In this document: piece by piece, positions 25,861-33,539 of the stretch | Position numbering within the stretch: the first letter of the stretch is position 1 | Layout: each line of letters starts with the position of its first letter | Source of the DNA: Alteromonadaceae bacterium | GTDB lineage: Bacteria > Pseudomonadota > Gammaproteobacteria > Enterobacterales > Alteromonadaceae | NCBI GenBank assembly: GCA_027013165.1 | Contig: JALUXV010000515.1 | Location: forward strand, 1 to 33,539 | Reading direction: 5' to 3' | Length of the DNA: 33,539 bases | Notes under the pieces: model-generated | The model's input: only the letters and a program-made list of their open reading frames with translations | Databases searched by the model: none | What the model was told of the DNA's origin: nothing | Program-made: the position numbers and the translations under genes

Positions 25861-25884
25861 GGCGCTTTTTAAAAGAGAAGCGCC
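25861..25884 (+). promoter_or_regulatory. Stem-loop between glyA and nrdR
   Basis: GGCGCTT (25861-25867) and AAGCGCC (25878-25884) make a perfect 7-base stem around a 10-base loop. No T-run follows; instead the nrdR ribosome binding site (AAGGAAA) starts a few bases on. It could mark the 3' end of glyA mRNA or limit nrdR translation. Confidence 0.5.
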
Positions 25885-25899
25885 AGTTAAGGAAATATT

Positions 25900-26349
25900 A
25901 TGTTTTGCCCCTTTTGTAGTGAACAAGAAACCAAAGTCATAGACTCCCGTCTTGTTTCCCAGGGGCATCAGGTAAGGCGTCGTCGTGAATGCATGGTGTG
26001 TCACGAACGCTTTACCACTTTTGAAAGTGCTGAATTGGTGATGCCGCGAGTCATCAAGCGAGACGGCTCTAGAGAGCCTTTTAACGAAGACAAGCTACGA
26101 GCTGGTCTGCAACGAGCCCTAGAAAAACGCCCGGTAAGTACCGAAAAAATAGAACAATGTATTCTACAGTTGAAGTCTACACTTCGCGCAACCGGTGAGC
26201 GAGAAGTAGGAAGCGAATTGCTCGGCAACCTAATAATGAGCGCCTTAAAAGAGCTCGATAAAGTGGCCTACGTGCGCTTTGCCTCGGTCTATCGGTCTTT
26301 CGAGGATATCAAGGAGTTTGGCGAAGAGATAGCCAAGCTGGGAGACTAA
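25900..26349 (+). CDS. nrdR: Transcriptional repressor NrdR
   Basis: NrdR senses ATP/dATP and represses ribonucleotide reductase genes at paired NrdR boxes. The 149-residue product has the N-terminal zinc ribbon (Cys3, Cys6, Cys31, Cys34) with the Arg-rich [20 protein letters not shown], and an ATP-cone domain from [19 protein letters not shown] to the C-terminus. Length is standard. No NrdR box was found by eye in the window, so its targets lie elsewhere. It heads the riboflavin gene series, the common arrangement. Confidence 0.97.
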   Translation: MFCPFCSEQETKVIDSRLVSQGHQVRRRRECMVCHERFTTFESAELVMPRVIKRDGSREPFNEDKLRAGLQRALEKRPVSTEKIEQCILQLKSTLRATGEREVGSELLGNLIMSALKELDKVAYVRFASVYRSFEDIKEFGEEIAKLGD

Positions 26350-26362
26350 CCACAGGATCTGC

Positions 26363-27490
26363 GTGGTGTCATTGCAAAATCAAACAGATTATTACTGGAT
26401 GGCAAAAGCCGTTCAGCTAGCCAGAAAAGGACGTTATACCACGTCGCCAAACCCTAGCGTGGGTTGTGTCATCGTCGACAACAACAATCAATGTGTTGGC
26501 GAAGGATTTCATATTCAAGCGGGCACTCCCCATGCTGAAATCCACGCACTTAATCAAGCTGGTGCGAAAGCGGAAGGCGCCACTGCCTACGTTACCCTCG
26601 AACCTTGTAGTCATTTTGGTCGTACCCCACCATGTGCGCTAGCCCTAACAGAAGCTAAGGTCGCTAGAGTTGTGATTGGCATGACAGATCCTAACCCTCA
26701 AGTGAGTGGCAATGGTATACGTATCTTGCAAGAAGCAGGCATTAAAGTCACAACTGACGTTATGACTGATGAGGCTAAGGCGCTAAACCCTGGATTCATC
26801 AAGCGTATGACGACAGGAAAGCCCTTCGTGCGCGTTAAGTTGGGTATTAGCCTAGACGGTAAAATTGCCCTCGAAAATGGGGTCAGCCAATGGATAACCG
26901 GCCCAGAAGCTAGGCGCGATGTGCAAAAATACCGCGCACAGAGCTGCGTTGTACTCACAGGCTCTGGCACTGTAAAAGCGGATAATCCAAGTTTGTTAGT
27001 GAGAGCATCTGAATTTGATGATACTGGCTATCCTCTAGATACCCTGCGGCAGCCTGTACGCGTGGTGGTGAATGGCTCGAATAACTTAGCCAATGACTTT
27101 GCCTTGTTTAATGATGGCCACCCTACCTACGTAGCAATGGTTAAAAGCGCAATAAATACCACTACACGTGAGAATACAATTCAGCTATCCAGTGAAAGCC
27201 CCCATGTTGATTTGAGTGAATTGATAAAAGCATTGGGGAATATGCAATATAATGAAGTATTTGTTGAAGCCGGCCCTACATTGGTGGGAGCGTTGTTCTT
27301 AGCAGGAGAAGTCGACGAATTGATCTGCTATCAAGCGCCGGTAATATTGGGCGACAAAGGAATGAGTATGGTTCAGTTGCCCAATTTCACTTCGTTATCA
27401 CAAGCTATTCATCTTTCACTCGATACCTACAGCAAAATAGGTAGTGATCTAAAACTAACCTACAGTGTTAAAACTGGCACAACACAGTAG
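26363..27490 (+). CDS. ribD: Bifunctional riboflavin deaminase/reductase RibD
   Basis: RibD deaminates and then reduces the pyrimidine intermediate of riboflavin synthesis. The 375-residue product has an N-terminal cytidine-deaminase-like domain with the zinc motif PHAEIHAL and EPCSHFGRTPPC, and a C-terminal reductase domain (VRVKLGISLDGKIALENG, TGSGTVKADNPSLL, VFVEAGPTLVGALF). The start is one of two adjacent GTG codons at 26363 and 26366; AGGATC lies upstream. It begins 13 bases after nrdR. Confidence 0.96.
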   Translation: MVSLQNQTDYYWMAKAVQLARKGRYTTSPNPSVGCVIVDNNNQCVGEGFHIQAGTPHAEIHALNQAGAKAEGATAYVTLEPCSHFGRTPPCALALTEAKVARVVIGMTDPNPQVSGNGIRILQEAGIKVTTDVMTDEAKALNPGFIKRMTTGKPFVRVKLGISLDGKIALENGVSQWITGPEARRDVQKYRAQSCVVLTGSGTVKADNPSLLVRASEFDDTGYPLDTLRQPVRVVVNGSNNLANDFALFNDGHPTYVAMVKSAINTTTRENTIQLSSESPHVDLSELIKALGNMQYNEVFVEAGPTLVGALFLAGEVDELICYQAPVILGDKGMSMVQLPNFTSLSQAIHLSLDTYSKIGSDLKLTYSVKTGTTQ

Positions 27491-27502
27491 AGGAAAATAC
27501 TT

Positions 27503-28165
27503 ATGTTTACTGGAATTATTGAAGCGCTAGGGACTATCAGTCGACTAGATAATAATGGAAAAGACATCCGTCTAACGGTTTCTTCGCCTACACTCGATAT
27601 GTCGGATGTGGCATTAGGCGATAGCATTGCGACTAACGGGGTATGTCTTACGGTAACAGAGATGGGCGATGACTACTATTGTGCAGATGTATCGCAAGAG
27701 ACCATAAAATACACTGGTTTTGCCCATTACAAAGCGGGATCTAAAGTTAATTTGGAAAAAGCAATGCGCCCGTCAGACCGCTTGGGTGGGCACATAGTTT
27801 CAGGCCATGTGGATGGTGTTGGTAGTGTTAGCCAAATTAAAAACCACACGGATTACATTGAAATTTGGGTAAAAGCACCAACATCACTAGCTAAGTACAT
27901 TGCGCATAAAGGCAGTATTACCGTTGACGGCGTTAGTTTGACTGTGAACGAGGTTAACGGAAGCGAATTTATGTTGTGGATCATTCCACACACATTGAAA
28001 GAGACCGTTATAGGCACCTATAAAGTAGGTACCCAAATCAACTTAGAAGTTGACGTTATCGCAAGGTATTTAGAGCGGTTGATGCTAGGTGATAAAGCGG
28101 CGGAATCGACAAAAAAAGATATTGATTTGGCGTTCTTAGCTGAGAACGGCTTTCTTAAAAAATAA
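27503..28165 (+). CDS. ribE: Riboflavin synthase alpha chain
   Basis: This enzyme dismutates two 6,7-dimethyl-8-ribityllumazine molecules into riboflavin and a pyrimidine. The 220-residue product has the family N-terminus [12 protein letters not shown] and two lumazine-binding repeats: the first with ATNGVCLTV, the second beginning near [13 protein letters not shown] with [14 protein letters not shown]. The GAGGAAA ribosome binding site and 12-base spacing after ribD fit an operon. In E. coli naming this enzyme is RibC; ribE is used for it in many other genomes. Confidence 0.96.
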   Translation: MFTGIIEALGTISRLDNNGKDIRLTVSSPTLDMSDVALGDSIATNGVCLTVTEMGDDYYCADVSQETIKYTGFAHYKAGSKVNLEKAMRPSDRLGGHIVSGHVDGVGSVSQIKNHTDYIEIWVKAPTSLAKYIAHKGSITVDGVSLTVNEVNGSEFMLWIIPHTLKETVIGTYKVGTQINLEVDVIARYLERLMLGDKAAESTKKDIDLAFLAENGFLKK

Positions 28166-28185
28166 CCCTACGAGAAGTAAAAAAT

Positions 28186-29286
28186 ATGGCGTTAAACACC
28201 TCACAAGAAATTATCGACGATATTCGTCAGGGGAAAATGGTTATCCTGATGGATGATGAAGATCGCGAAAACGAAGGTGATCTCATTATGGCGGCGGAGC
28301 ATGTTACGCCCGAAGCGATAAATTTTATGGTAACCCACGCTCGCGGGCTCGTGTGTTTACCTATGACAAGAGAGCGCTGTGAAAGGTTAAACCTACCCTT
28401 GATGGTTCACAACAATGAAGCGCAGTTTTCCACCAATTTTACGGTGTCGATAGAAGCTGCAACAGGTGTTACAACCGGTATTTCAGCGGCTGATCGAGCT
28501 ACTACTATTTTGGCTGCTGTAGATAAAAATGCCACCTACAAAGATATTGTTCAGCCTGGTCATATCTTTCCCCTCATTGCTAAAGAGGGCGGGGTACTGA
28601 ACCGCGCAGGTCATACCGAAGCTGGCGTTGATTTAGCACGACTAGCTGACTGCGAACCAGCAGCAGTGATAGTAGAAATTCTCAATGAAGACGGTACTAT
28701 GGCTCGTCGCCCAGAGTTGGAAGAATTTGCTCAAAAGCACGATATGAAAATCGGTACTATTGCCGACCTTATCGAGTATCGAAACCTCAATGAAACCACC
28801 ATTGAAAAAGTGGCGCAGTGCAAATTACCCACTGAGTTTGGTGAGTTTGAATTGCACACGTTCAAAGACAGCATTGATAACCAGCTTCATTTTGCACTTA
28901 AGAAAGGTGAGATCTCAGACGACGAACCAACTCTCGTTAGGGTTCACTTACACAACACATTCAGTGACTTATTAGGGTCTACCCGAGGTATTCATCGTTC
29001 AGTGACTTTGTCTCAAGGTATGCAGAAGATTGCTGATGAAGGTGGTGTGCTAGTGCTGCTTGGAAAAGAGGAGCAAATCGAAGAGCAGGTACGTCGCTTT
29101 GCTGCTGAAGATCGCGGCGAGCGCCCGACAGGTGCCGATTGGCAAGGCTCTTCACGCACAGTTGGTGTAGGTAGCCAAATTTTAGCGTCAATGGGCGTGC
29201 GCAAAATGCGCTTATTAAGTAAACCTATTAAATATCATGCGCTTTCTGGCTATGGGCTTGAAGTCGTTGAGTACGTACACGATTAG
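28186..29286 (+). CDS. 3,4-dihydroxy-2-butanone 4-phosphate synthase fused to a GCHII-like domain (RibBX type)
   Basis: The N-terminal domain (1-~200) is a complete Rib[46 protein letters not shown] and [13 protein letters not shown]. It makes the four-carbon unit of riboflavin from ribulose 5-phosphate. The C-terminal part (about 205-366) keeps the GTP cyclohydrolase II fold outline ([45 protein letters not shown]), but the zinc cysteines are gone: the family's ECLTGD and CDCG positions read HNTFSD and RGIH. It therefore should not be a cyclohydrolase; a separate RibA is expected elsewhere. Such fusions are known as RibBX. Length 366, close to RibBA. Confidence 0.92.
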   Translation: MALNTSQEIIDDIRQGKMVILMDDEDRENEGDLIMAAEHVTPEAINFMVTHARGLVCLPMTRERCERLNLPLMVHNNEAQFSTNFTVSIEAATGVTTGISAADRATTILAAVDKNATYKDIVQPGHIFPLIAKEGGVLNRAGHTEAGVDLARLADCEPAAVIVEILNEDGTMARRPELEEFAQKHDMKIGTIADLIEYRNLNETTIEKVAQCKLPTEFGEFELHTFKDSIDNQLHFALKKGEISDDEPTLVRVHLHNTFSDLLGSTRGIHRSVTLSQGMQKIADEGGVLVLLGKEEQIEEQVRRFAAEDRGERPTGADWQGSSRTVGVGSQILASMGVRKMRLLSKPIKYHALSGYGLEVVEYVHD

Positions 29287-29311
29287 TTCGCCTAAGGCGT
29301 GCAAAGTATAG

Positions 29312-29340
29312 ATTTTGTTTGCGCGTAGTTGTGATATACT
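29312..29340 (+). promoter_or_regulatory. Extended -10 promoter for ribH
   Basis: TATACT at 29335-29340 is preceded by TG one base upstream (TGATATACT), an extended -10. The candidate -35 (ATTTTG, 29312-29317) at 17-base spacing is poor, as is common with extended -10 sites. It lies 30 bases before the ribH start, in the 84-base gap after the RibBX gene, so ribH-nusB-thiL-pgpA can be transcribed separately. An AGGAA-type site precedes the ATG. Confidence 0.6.
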
Positions 29341-29370
29341 GCGCGCCGTTTTTTCTCGAGGAACGAAACC

Positions 29371-29844
29371 ATGCAGGTAATTGAAGGTAATATCAGAGCA
29401 ACAGGTAAAAAATTCGCTGTTGTTGTCGCTCGCTTTAACAGCTTTGTGGTTGAAAGCTTATTGGAAGGTGCATTAGATACGTTGGAACGTCACGGCGAAG
29501 TTAGCGATGACGATATCACTCTTGTTCGTGTACCAGGTGCCTACGAACTTCCTGTGGTGGCTAAGAAATTAGCAGAGAAAAAACAGTACGACGCTATTAT
29601 TGCACTAGGTGCAGTTATTCGCGGTGGTACGCCTCATTTCGATTTTGTAGCTGGTGAATGTAACAAAGGTCTAGCGCAAGTATCATTAGAGTACGGCGTA
29701 CCAGTGTCATTTGGCGTAATTACAACAGATTCTATCGAACAGGCTATCGAACGTTCAGGAACTAAAGCGGGCAACAAAGGTGCAGAAGCTGCACTAGGCG
29801 CTTTGGAAATGGTTAACGTTATTGATGCCGTAGAAAAGCTTTAA
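29371..29844 (+). CDS. ribH: 6,7-dimethyl-8-ribityllumazine synthase
   Basis: Lumazine synthase joins the RibB product and the pyrimidine intermediate to give the direct precursor of riboflavin. It forms large hollow or pentameric complexes. The 157-residue product has the family stretches [74 protein letters not shown] and [13 protein letters not shown]. Full length. It is followed by nusB after 12 bases, the usual order. Confidence 0.97.
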   Translation: MQVIEGNIRATGKKFAVVVARFNSFVVESLLEGALDTLERHGEVSDDDITLVRVPGAYELPVVAKKLAEKKQYDAIIALGAVIRGGTPHFDFVAGECNKGLAQVSLEYGVPVSFGVITTDSIEQAIERSGTKAGNKGAEAALGALEMVNVIDAVEKL

Positions 29845-29856
29845 GGTACTTATTAA

Positions 29857-30279
29857 GTGAAAGTTTCAGCACGTCGCAAAGCTCGTGAACTTGCCCTTCA
29901 AGGGGTTTATTCTTGGCAGTTAAGTCAAAATGATATTGCACAAGTTGAATTGGCGCTTGCGACAAGCAACGACATGCAGAAAGTTGATATGCCCTATTTT
30001 CAGTTGTTGCTGCGAGGGGTGTCTCAAAACGCAAGTCATCTAGACGCAACGATTAAACCCTATCTTGGGCGTTTGCCAGAAGAGCTGGATGCTATTGAAA
30101 AAGCGATTTTGCGTATCGCTACGCTGGAACTTACCGAGAGAATGGATGTGCCATATCGCGTAATTATTAATGAGGCGATTGAGCTGGCCAAATCTTTTGG
30201 TGCTGAAGACAGTCATAAATTCATTAATGGCGCGTTAGACAAAGCGGTTCGCACATTGCGTAAAGACGAGCGTGACTAA
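29857..30279 (+). CDS. nusB: Transcription antitermination factor NusB
   Basis: NusB pairs with NusE (ribosomal S10) on boxA RNA in rRNA antitermination. The 140-residue, all-helical product has the family motifs [18 protein letters not shown] and, near the C-terminus, [29 protein letters not shown]. The start is GTG at 29857; no ATG gives the conserved N-terminus. It lies 12 bases behind ribH. Confidence 0.96.
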   Translation: MKVSARRKARELALQGVYSWQLSQNDIAQVELALATSNDMQKVDMPYFQLLLRGVSQNASHLDATIKPYLGRLPEELDAIEKAILRIATLELTERMDVPYRVIINEAIELAKSFGAEDSHKFINGALDKAVRTLRKDERD

Positions 30280-30337
30280 GCCACAATAGGCGGCTGCGAC
30301 TGCCTTCAAGGATAGTTACCAACGGATTGATGAATAC

Positions 30338-31312
30338 GTGAAAGAATTTGACCTTATTAGCCACTATTTTAAAGGTAGTGGTTATCAGCGCAAAGACGTA
30401 GTAGTTGGCATTGGCGACGATTGCGCAGTCACTACCGTGCCTGAAAACCAGCAACTGGCTGTTACTACTGATACCTTAGTGGCCGGTGTCCACTTCCTTC
30501 CTGATGCGCCTGCAAAATCGGTGGCACATAAAACTGTTGCAGTAAATTTAAGTGACTTAGCCGCCATGGGCGCAGAGCCTTCTTGGATCAGCCTATCCTT
30601 GTCGTTACCCGAAATACAAACTCAGTGGCTCGATGATTTTGTGAGCAGCTTGCACGAGTTAACACAATATTATTCGGTCCAACTCATAGGTGGTGATACG
30701 GTCAAAGGGCCGATGGCAATTACCATAACTGCCCAGGGGTTTATTCCGCCTGAATCACAGTTAACACGGAGCGGTGCTAAGCCCGGAGACTTTGTTTATG
30801 TGACAGGTGCCCTTGGAGACGCAGGTGCTGGGTTGGATATATTGCAAGGCAAGTTAGCGGTGCAGGGTGAAGCAAGAGATGTACTTATCAATCGCCATTA
30901 TTTTCCTACTCCTAGGGTGGCTGTGGGAACAGCGCTACGAAGGCTTGCAACCGCCTGTATTGACGTATCTGATGGCTTAGTGTCTGACCTTCAACATATA
31001 TTAAATGCTTCTGGTTGCGGCGCTACAGTCTACGTAGATAAACTACCTTTATCTCGCGCGCTAACCAGCGCGGTGGAGCTTGACCAAGCGCATCGTTATG
31101 CGTTGACCGCGGGTGACGATTACGAGTTAATTTTTACCGTCAGTGAAGAGCGACGGGGCAGTTTAGAAACGTCGTTAGCTAGTACTAACGTAAAGGCCAC
31201 CTGTATCGGCCAATTAAATGGTCAGTCAGGTAGTTTGGTACTCAAATGTAATGACGAACCGTACGCAAAAGACGGTTTAGCAGGTTACGAGCACAGTTTT
31301 GATGCATCCTGA
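30338..31312 (+). CDS. thiL: Thiamine-monophosphate kinase
   Basis: ThiL phosphorylates thiamine phosphate to the active cofactor thiamine diphosphate. The 324-residue product is of the PurM-like ATP-binding family: MKEFDLISHYFKGSG, GIGDDCAVTTVPENQQLAVTTD with metal-binding Asp residues, AVNLSDLAAMGAEPSW, GGDTVKGPMAITITAQG, CIDVSDGLVSDLQHIL and AGDDYELIFT. It starts with GTG at 30338, 58 bases after nusB. Its end overlaps pgpA by 11 bases. Confidence 0.96.
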   Translation: MKEFDLISHYFKGSGYQRKDVVVGIGDDCAVTTVPENQQLAVTTDTLVAGVHFLPDAPAKSVAHKTVAVNLSDLAAMGAEPSWISLSLSLPEIQTQWLDDFVSSLHELTQYYSVQLIGGDTVKGPMAITITAQGFIPPESQLTRSGAKPGDFVYVTGALGDAGAGLDILQGKLAVQGEARDVLINRHYFPTPRVAVGTALRRLATACIDVSDGLVSDLQHILNASGCGATVYVDKLPLSRALTSAVELDQAHRYALTAGDDYELIFTVSEERRGSLETSLASTNVKATCIGQLNGQSGSLVLKCNDEPYAKDGLAGYEHSFDAS

Positions 31313-31799
31313 TATCAGAAAGCGAGTGCGACTAACTAACCCAACGCACTTTTTAGCATTGGGTTTTGGTAGTGGTTTGGCGCCTAAGATGCCAGGTACA
31401 TTTGGGTCGCTTGCGGCAATACCTTTGCTTTTCTTGATGTCCGACATGTCTTTCACATTATTTCTAGCCCTCACCTTAGTGGCAAGTGTTGCCGGTATCT
31501 ACTTGTGTGACAGAACTGCTAAAGATATGCAGGTACACGATCACGGTAGTATTGTTTGGGATGAAATTGCGGGTATGTTGGTTACTTTCATTTTGGTACC
31601 CATAAATTTATCGACGCTGCTCCTTGGCTTTGCGTTGTTTCGTGTATTCGACATAATCAAGCCATGGCCCATTGGCCCAATAGATAAAAAGTTACACGGT
31701 GGTTTGGGCATAATGCTTGACGATATTATTGCAGGTATTATGGCCTGTGGGGTTTTGCACTTAGTGCTTAGATACTTTCCTCAGTGGTTATCACTGTAG
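31302..31799 (+). CDS. pgpA: Phosphatidylglycerophosphatase A
   Basis: PgpA removes the terminal phosphate from phosphatidylglycerophosphate to give phosphatidylglycerol in the inner membrane. The 165-residue product has the family's GFGSGLAPKMPGTFGSLAAIP start, hydrophobic helices, IVWDEIAGMLVTF with the acidic catalytic cluster, FRVFDIIKPWPI and LDDIIAGIMACGVLH. The ATG at 31302 is preferred to a TTG one codon before. It overlaps the end of thiL, as is common. It is the last clearly intact gene of the window. Confidence 0.95.
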   Translation: MHPDIRKRVRLTNPTHFLALGFGSGLAPKMPGTFGSLAAIPLLFLMSDMSFTLFLALTLVASVAGIYLCDRTAKDMQVHDHGSIVWDEIAGMLVTFILVPINLSTLLLGFALFRVFDIIKPWPIGPIDKKLHGGLGIMLDDIIAGIMACGVLHLVLRYFPQWLSL

Positions 31800-31869
31800 C
31801 TATATGAATGTCGCTTGCTAGCAAGGTGGTATTTTTCGAACTACTTGCTTACTGCCCATACATTTCATA

Positions 31870-31899
31870 CAAGGCCAATAGCCGTAGATATTGACCTTG
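31870..31899. terminator. Hairpin between pgpA and the GH28 remnant
   Basis: CAAGGCCAATA (31870-31880) and TATTGACCTTG (31889-31899) pair with one mismatch over 11 bases around an 8-base loop. It lies between the convergent ends of pgpA and the GH28 fragment. No T-run follows on either strand. A 12-base palindrome CTTGCTAGCAAG (31814-31825) followed by GTGGTATTTTT lies closer to pgpA and may serve as its weak terminator. Confidence 0.45.
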
Positions 31900-31913
31900 C
31901 GTTGATGTATAAC

Positions 31914-32387
31914 TTACTGCGAGTCACTATTTTCAGTTTGGAACCAATGCATAGTAGCGTCTATACGCTGGTCGCCTACAACAAAATTATCCAAGGTGAT
32001 ATTTTTCGCGTTGTGTACGTCAAATAGCGTATCGTAGCTGTTCACGGTAATGTTTTTGAACGTCACGTCTAACAAGGGTTGTTCTACCGGTGCGTTAATT
32101 TCAAATACAATTTCTGCATGGTCAGCAATGATATTATCGAATTCGATATCTCTGTAAATAGAAGGAAATTTTTCTTCGCCCTGTCTTGGGTAGTTAAGTT
32201 GAAACCAAAATAAGCTTTTAAATCGCTCTACTCGGAAATTCTTCACAAAAATGTTTTCTACTAAGCCTCCTCTATCAAGGTTGGCTTTAAATCGAAATGC
32301 AGATCCTCCTTCGCGCAACACATTATCGTGAAAAACCACATGCTTGATACCACCTGACATTTCTTTATTACTTTTGGCTATTTGCAT
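31914..32387 (-). pseudogene. Polygalacturonase-like glycoside hydrolase family 28, C-terminal remnant
   Basis: Open frame of 157 residues that starts abruptly at the GH28 stretch EMSGGIKHVVFHDN and runs through GGLVENIFVKNFRV, IEFDNIIADHAEIVFEINA and VTFKNITVNSYDTLFDVHNAKNITLDNFVV. These are the parallel beta-helix turns of pectin-degrading polygalacturonases. The catalytic Asp region and the signal peptide, expected some 250-300 residues upstream, are missing; the first in-frame ATG is only ten codons ahead of the homology. No stop or frameshift interrupts the remaining part, so truncation may be recent. It is unlikely to be active. Confidence 0.75.
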
Positions 32388-32689
32388 TCTAAGGTTGGAA
32401 ATTGAAAATTATGCAAAATGGCGCAAATCCCGTTTTGTGCAAAACTTGGTTGGGAATTTGTTGGTTACCCAAGGGCAGTTAAAGACAAACAACGGACATT
32501 CATCACTCGCTGCTTTTAATTCCGTTATGTGCCAAAGTCGGCCGTTCAACAGCAACTTAGTATATTAAATCATATTGTAAAAGCAGACGTTCCGCCCACT
32601 CATTTCTGGACACTTCTGTGTTACAAAGTGCCAACTGTGAAGACTTTGGGCTGAAGTATATACCAGTTGATCGCCACTCGAAAATGACT
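32388..32689. other. Gene-free stretch between GH28 and GNAT remnants
   Basis: No open frame with recognisable homology was seen on either strand. It holds three diverged copies of a CGGACRTTC-like motif: AACGGACATTC (32491-32501), GTCGGCCGTTC (32537-32547) and GCAGACGTTC (32583-32592). The stretch GGCGCAAATCCCGTTTTGTGC (about 32420-32440) is an imperfect inverted repeat. It reads as the junk left by deletion of the front of the GH28 gene and the rear of the GNAT gene. Confidence 0.5.
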
Positions 32690-33044
32690 TCACCATGTCG
32701 TACTGATTTGAATGTCATACAAGTGGCCCTCTGCTTTTATACGCTTCTCAATTTCAGCGTAAAAACTATCTGCTACCGCAAGTAAATTTTTGTGTCCAAG
32801 CGATTTATGTTCAAACTATAACCCAAGCAATCCCATTTGAAACACCTTTTGTATAGTGTCCTCCACAGCCAACGACTTTGTCTTCAATTTCTGTAACTAG
32901 GTAATTTTCATCGGCATAATTATCGAGAAAATCGAGAAAATCAGCCTTATCACTTTCGATGAAGTACTTTGGGCAGTTGGAAAGTAAAGTATCAACTAAT
33001 GCTTCTCTATCTTCAACGGCGTATTTTCTGAATTTCATCTTCAT
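32690..33044 (-). pseudogene. GNAT-family acetyltransferase broken by a frameshift
   Basis: The first 77 codons (MKMKFRKYAVEDREALVDTL ... VVGCGGHYTKGVSNGIAWVIV) are the N-terminal half of a GNAT acetyltransferase, and end in TGA at 32811. One frame over, the reading continues at once with FEHKSLGHKNLLAVADSF, then YAEIEKRIKAEGHLYDIQIS, the expected acetyl-CoA-binding and C-terminal part, until TGA at 32690. Removing a single A from ATAGTTTGAA would restore AWVMFEHKSLG. Even then about 30 C-terminal residues are missing, so a second loss has occurred. Substrate is unknown. Confidence 0.7.
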
Positions 33045-33187
33045 AGGTTGGTTTTTTCTAGTGGTTTGATAGTGCGGAGTGTAGCAGTTTCACTTCAGGT
33101 GCTGTAATTATAGGAAACGTTATCGTAACACGAAAAGGGGCAGGAATGAGTTTGCGGAACGTCCGTTTTGGCGGAGTCAAACTAGGC

Positions 33188-33539
33188 TCAAACCGTTTGT
33201 TTACCGCCTAGGAAAATATTGTCGCTTCAGCGGGTACTGCTGCTGCGCTGGCTTGTTGTCTGCACTTAGTTGCTACCTTTTATGGTACTAAAGTGGCCAA
33301 TCAGATAGCGCGTATGATGGTCAGTGCACCGGTTCGCACAGGTGGATAAAATCAATTTATCGAGCACGCAGTGATAGAGCGTCCCAGTGATAACCGCCTG
33401 GCCGAATTAGTCACTTTTTAGCTAACTTCTCAAAAAGTTTTGTGGGTTGGTTAAATGACACGCGACTACACTCCGCCTGTGAGTTACTGGATGAGACCCA
33501 TTTATCTATTGCGCGGGTGGCGGACATCATTTCAGAAAT
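33188..33539 (+). pseudogene. Remnant of a GlxA-type AraC-family transcriptional regulator (runs off window)
   Basis: The frame through 33212 reads ENIVASAGTAAALACCLHLV, then ANQIARMMVSAPVRTGG, the end of the DJ-1/PfpI-like domain of GlxA-type regulators, followed by FIEHAVIERPSDNRLAELVTF leading to the helix-turn-helix. In-frame stops interrupt it: TAG at 33209, TAA at 33347 (where family members have Gln) and TAG at 33418. Another frame then gives NFSKSFVGWLNDTRLHSACE, ELLDETHLSIARVADIISE, the second part of the AraC DNA-binding domain, with intervening residues deleted. The first part of the PfpI domain is not visible. The copy is clearly dead. Confidence 0.65.

Noticed and set aside
26350-29370. 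FMN riboswitch near the riboflavin genes
   Set aside because: The spaces before ribD (13 bases), ribE (12), the RibBX gene (20) and ribH (84) are too short for the roughly 120-base RFN element and show none of its conserved segments.
31815-32027. 70-codon + strand open frame after pgpA
   Set aside because: It runs over the 31870-31899 hairpin and is antisense to the GH28 remnant; no homology or ribosome binding site was seen.
32344-32568. 74-codon + strand open frame
   Set aside because: It begins opposite the GH28 remnant and crosses the gene-free stretch; the translation is of no recognisable family.
32400-32600. Integron attC-like site, suggested by AACGGACATTC and GGCCGTTCAAC
   Set aside because: The R'/R'' core sequences (GTTRRRY and RYYYAAC) in proper inverted arrangement are not present, and no integrase lies near.

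Overview
The window looks like the chromosome of a marine gammaproteobacterium close to Alteromonas. Its core blocks keep the enterobacterial order: ygfZ divergent from sdhE-ygfX; nadB divergent from rpoE-rseA-rseB-rseC-lepA-lepB-rnc-era; ytjB divergent from serB, then radA and ettA; and nrdR-ribD-ribE-ribBX-ribH-nusB-thiL-pgpA. Base composition is moderate. The sigma-E system, LpxD and RseC indicate a Gram-negative envelope. The genus is inferred from synteny and protein resemblance; no database search was made.

Layout. 3-946: end of nadE followed closely by glnB (PII), closed by a hairpin terminator. 1006-2565 (-): SlyD-type FKBP prolyl isomerase and the Fe-S/tRNA-modification helper YgfZ. 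2772-4358 (+): sdhE, a YgfX-like membrane protein and a MaoC-like double-hotdog protein, tightly packed. 4382-6043 (-): nadB. 6158-13493 (+): a sigma-E type promoter, rpoE-rseABC, lepA-lepB-rnc-era. 13509-14987: pdxH and a TatD-family nuclease (YjjV type), with pdxH standing where recO-pdxJ-acpS would be in E. coli. 14939-15562 (-): YtjB/Smp membrane protein. 15695-16672: serB. 16837-19374 (-): an 845-residue protein with two PilZ domains. 19652-21019: radA. 20986-21408 (-): a single-domain PilZ protein. 21522-23189 (-): ettA. 23384-24412: lpxD, away from the usual bamA-lpx cluster. 24591-25847: glyA. 25900-31799: nrdR and the riboflavin/NusB/ThiL/PgpA series.

The last 1.7 kb (31800-33539) is different. 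It holds the C-terminal third of a GH28 polygalacturonase-like enzyme, a GNAT acetyltransferase broken by an apparent one-base insertion, and a stop-ridden remnant of a GlxA/AraC-type regulator running off the window. A short motif recurs diverged between them. I read it as a decaying accessory segment behind pgpA.

The strongest candidate for something little described is the c-di-GMP (PilZ) gene content around radA. The large PilZ protein appears to be a tandem duplication of a roughly 350-residue unit (PilZ plus an unnamed module ending in an 'AHLxDVT' motif). The small PilZ gene beyond radA has a perfect inverted repeat just ahead of its ribosome binding site. Other points of note are an 11-bp hairpin with a following T-tract inside the 5' end of rseB, a stand-alone lpxD, and a RibB fused to a GTP cyclohydrolase II-like domain without zinc cysteines.
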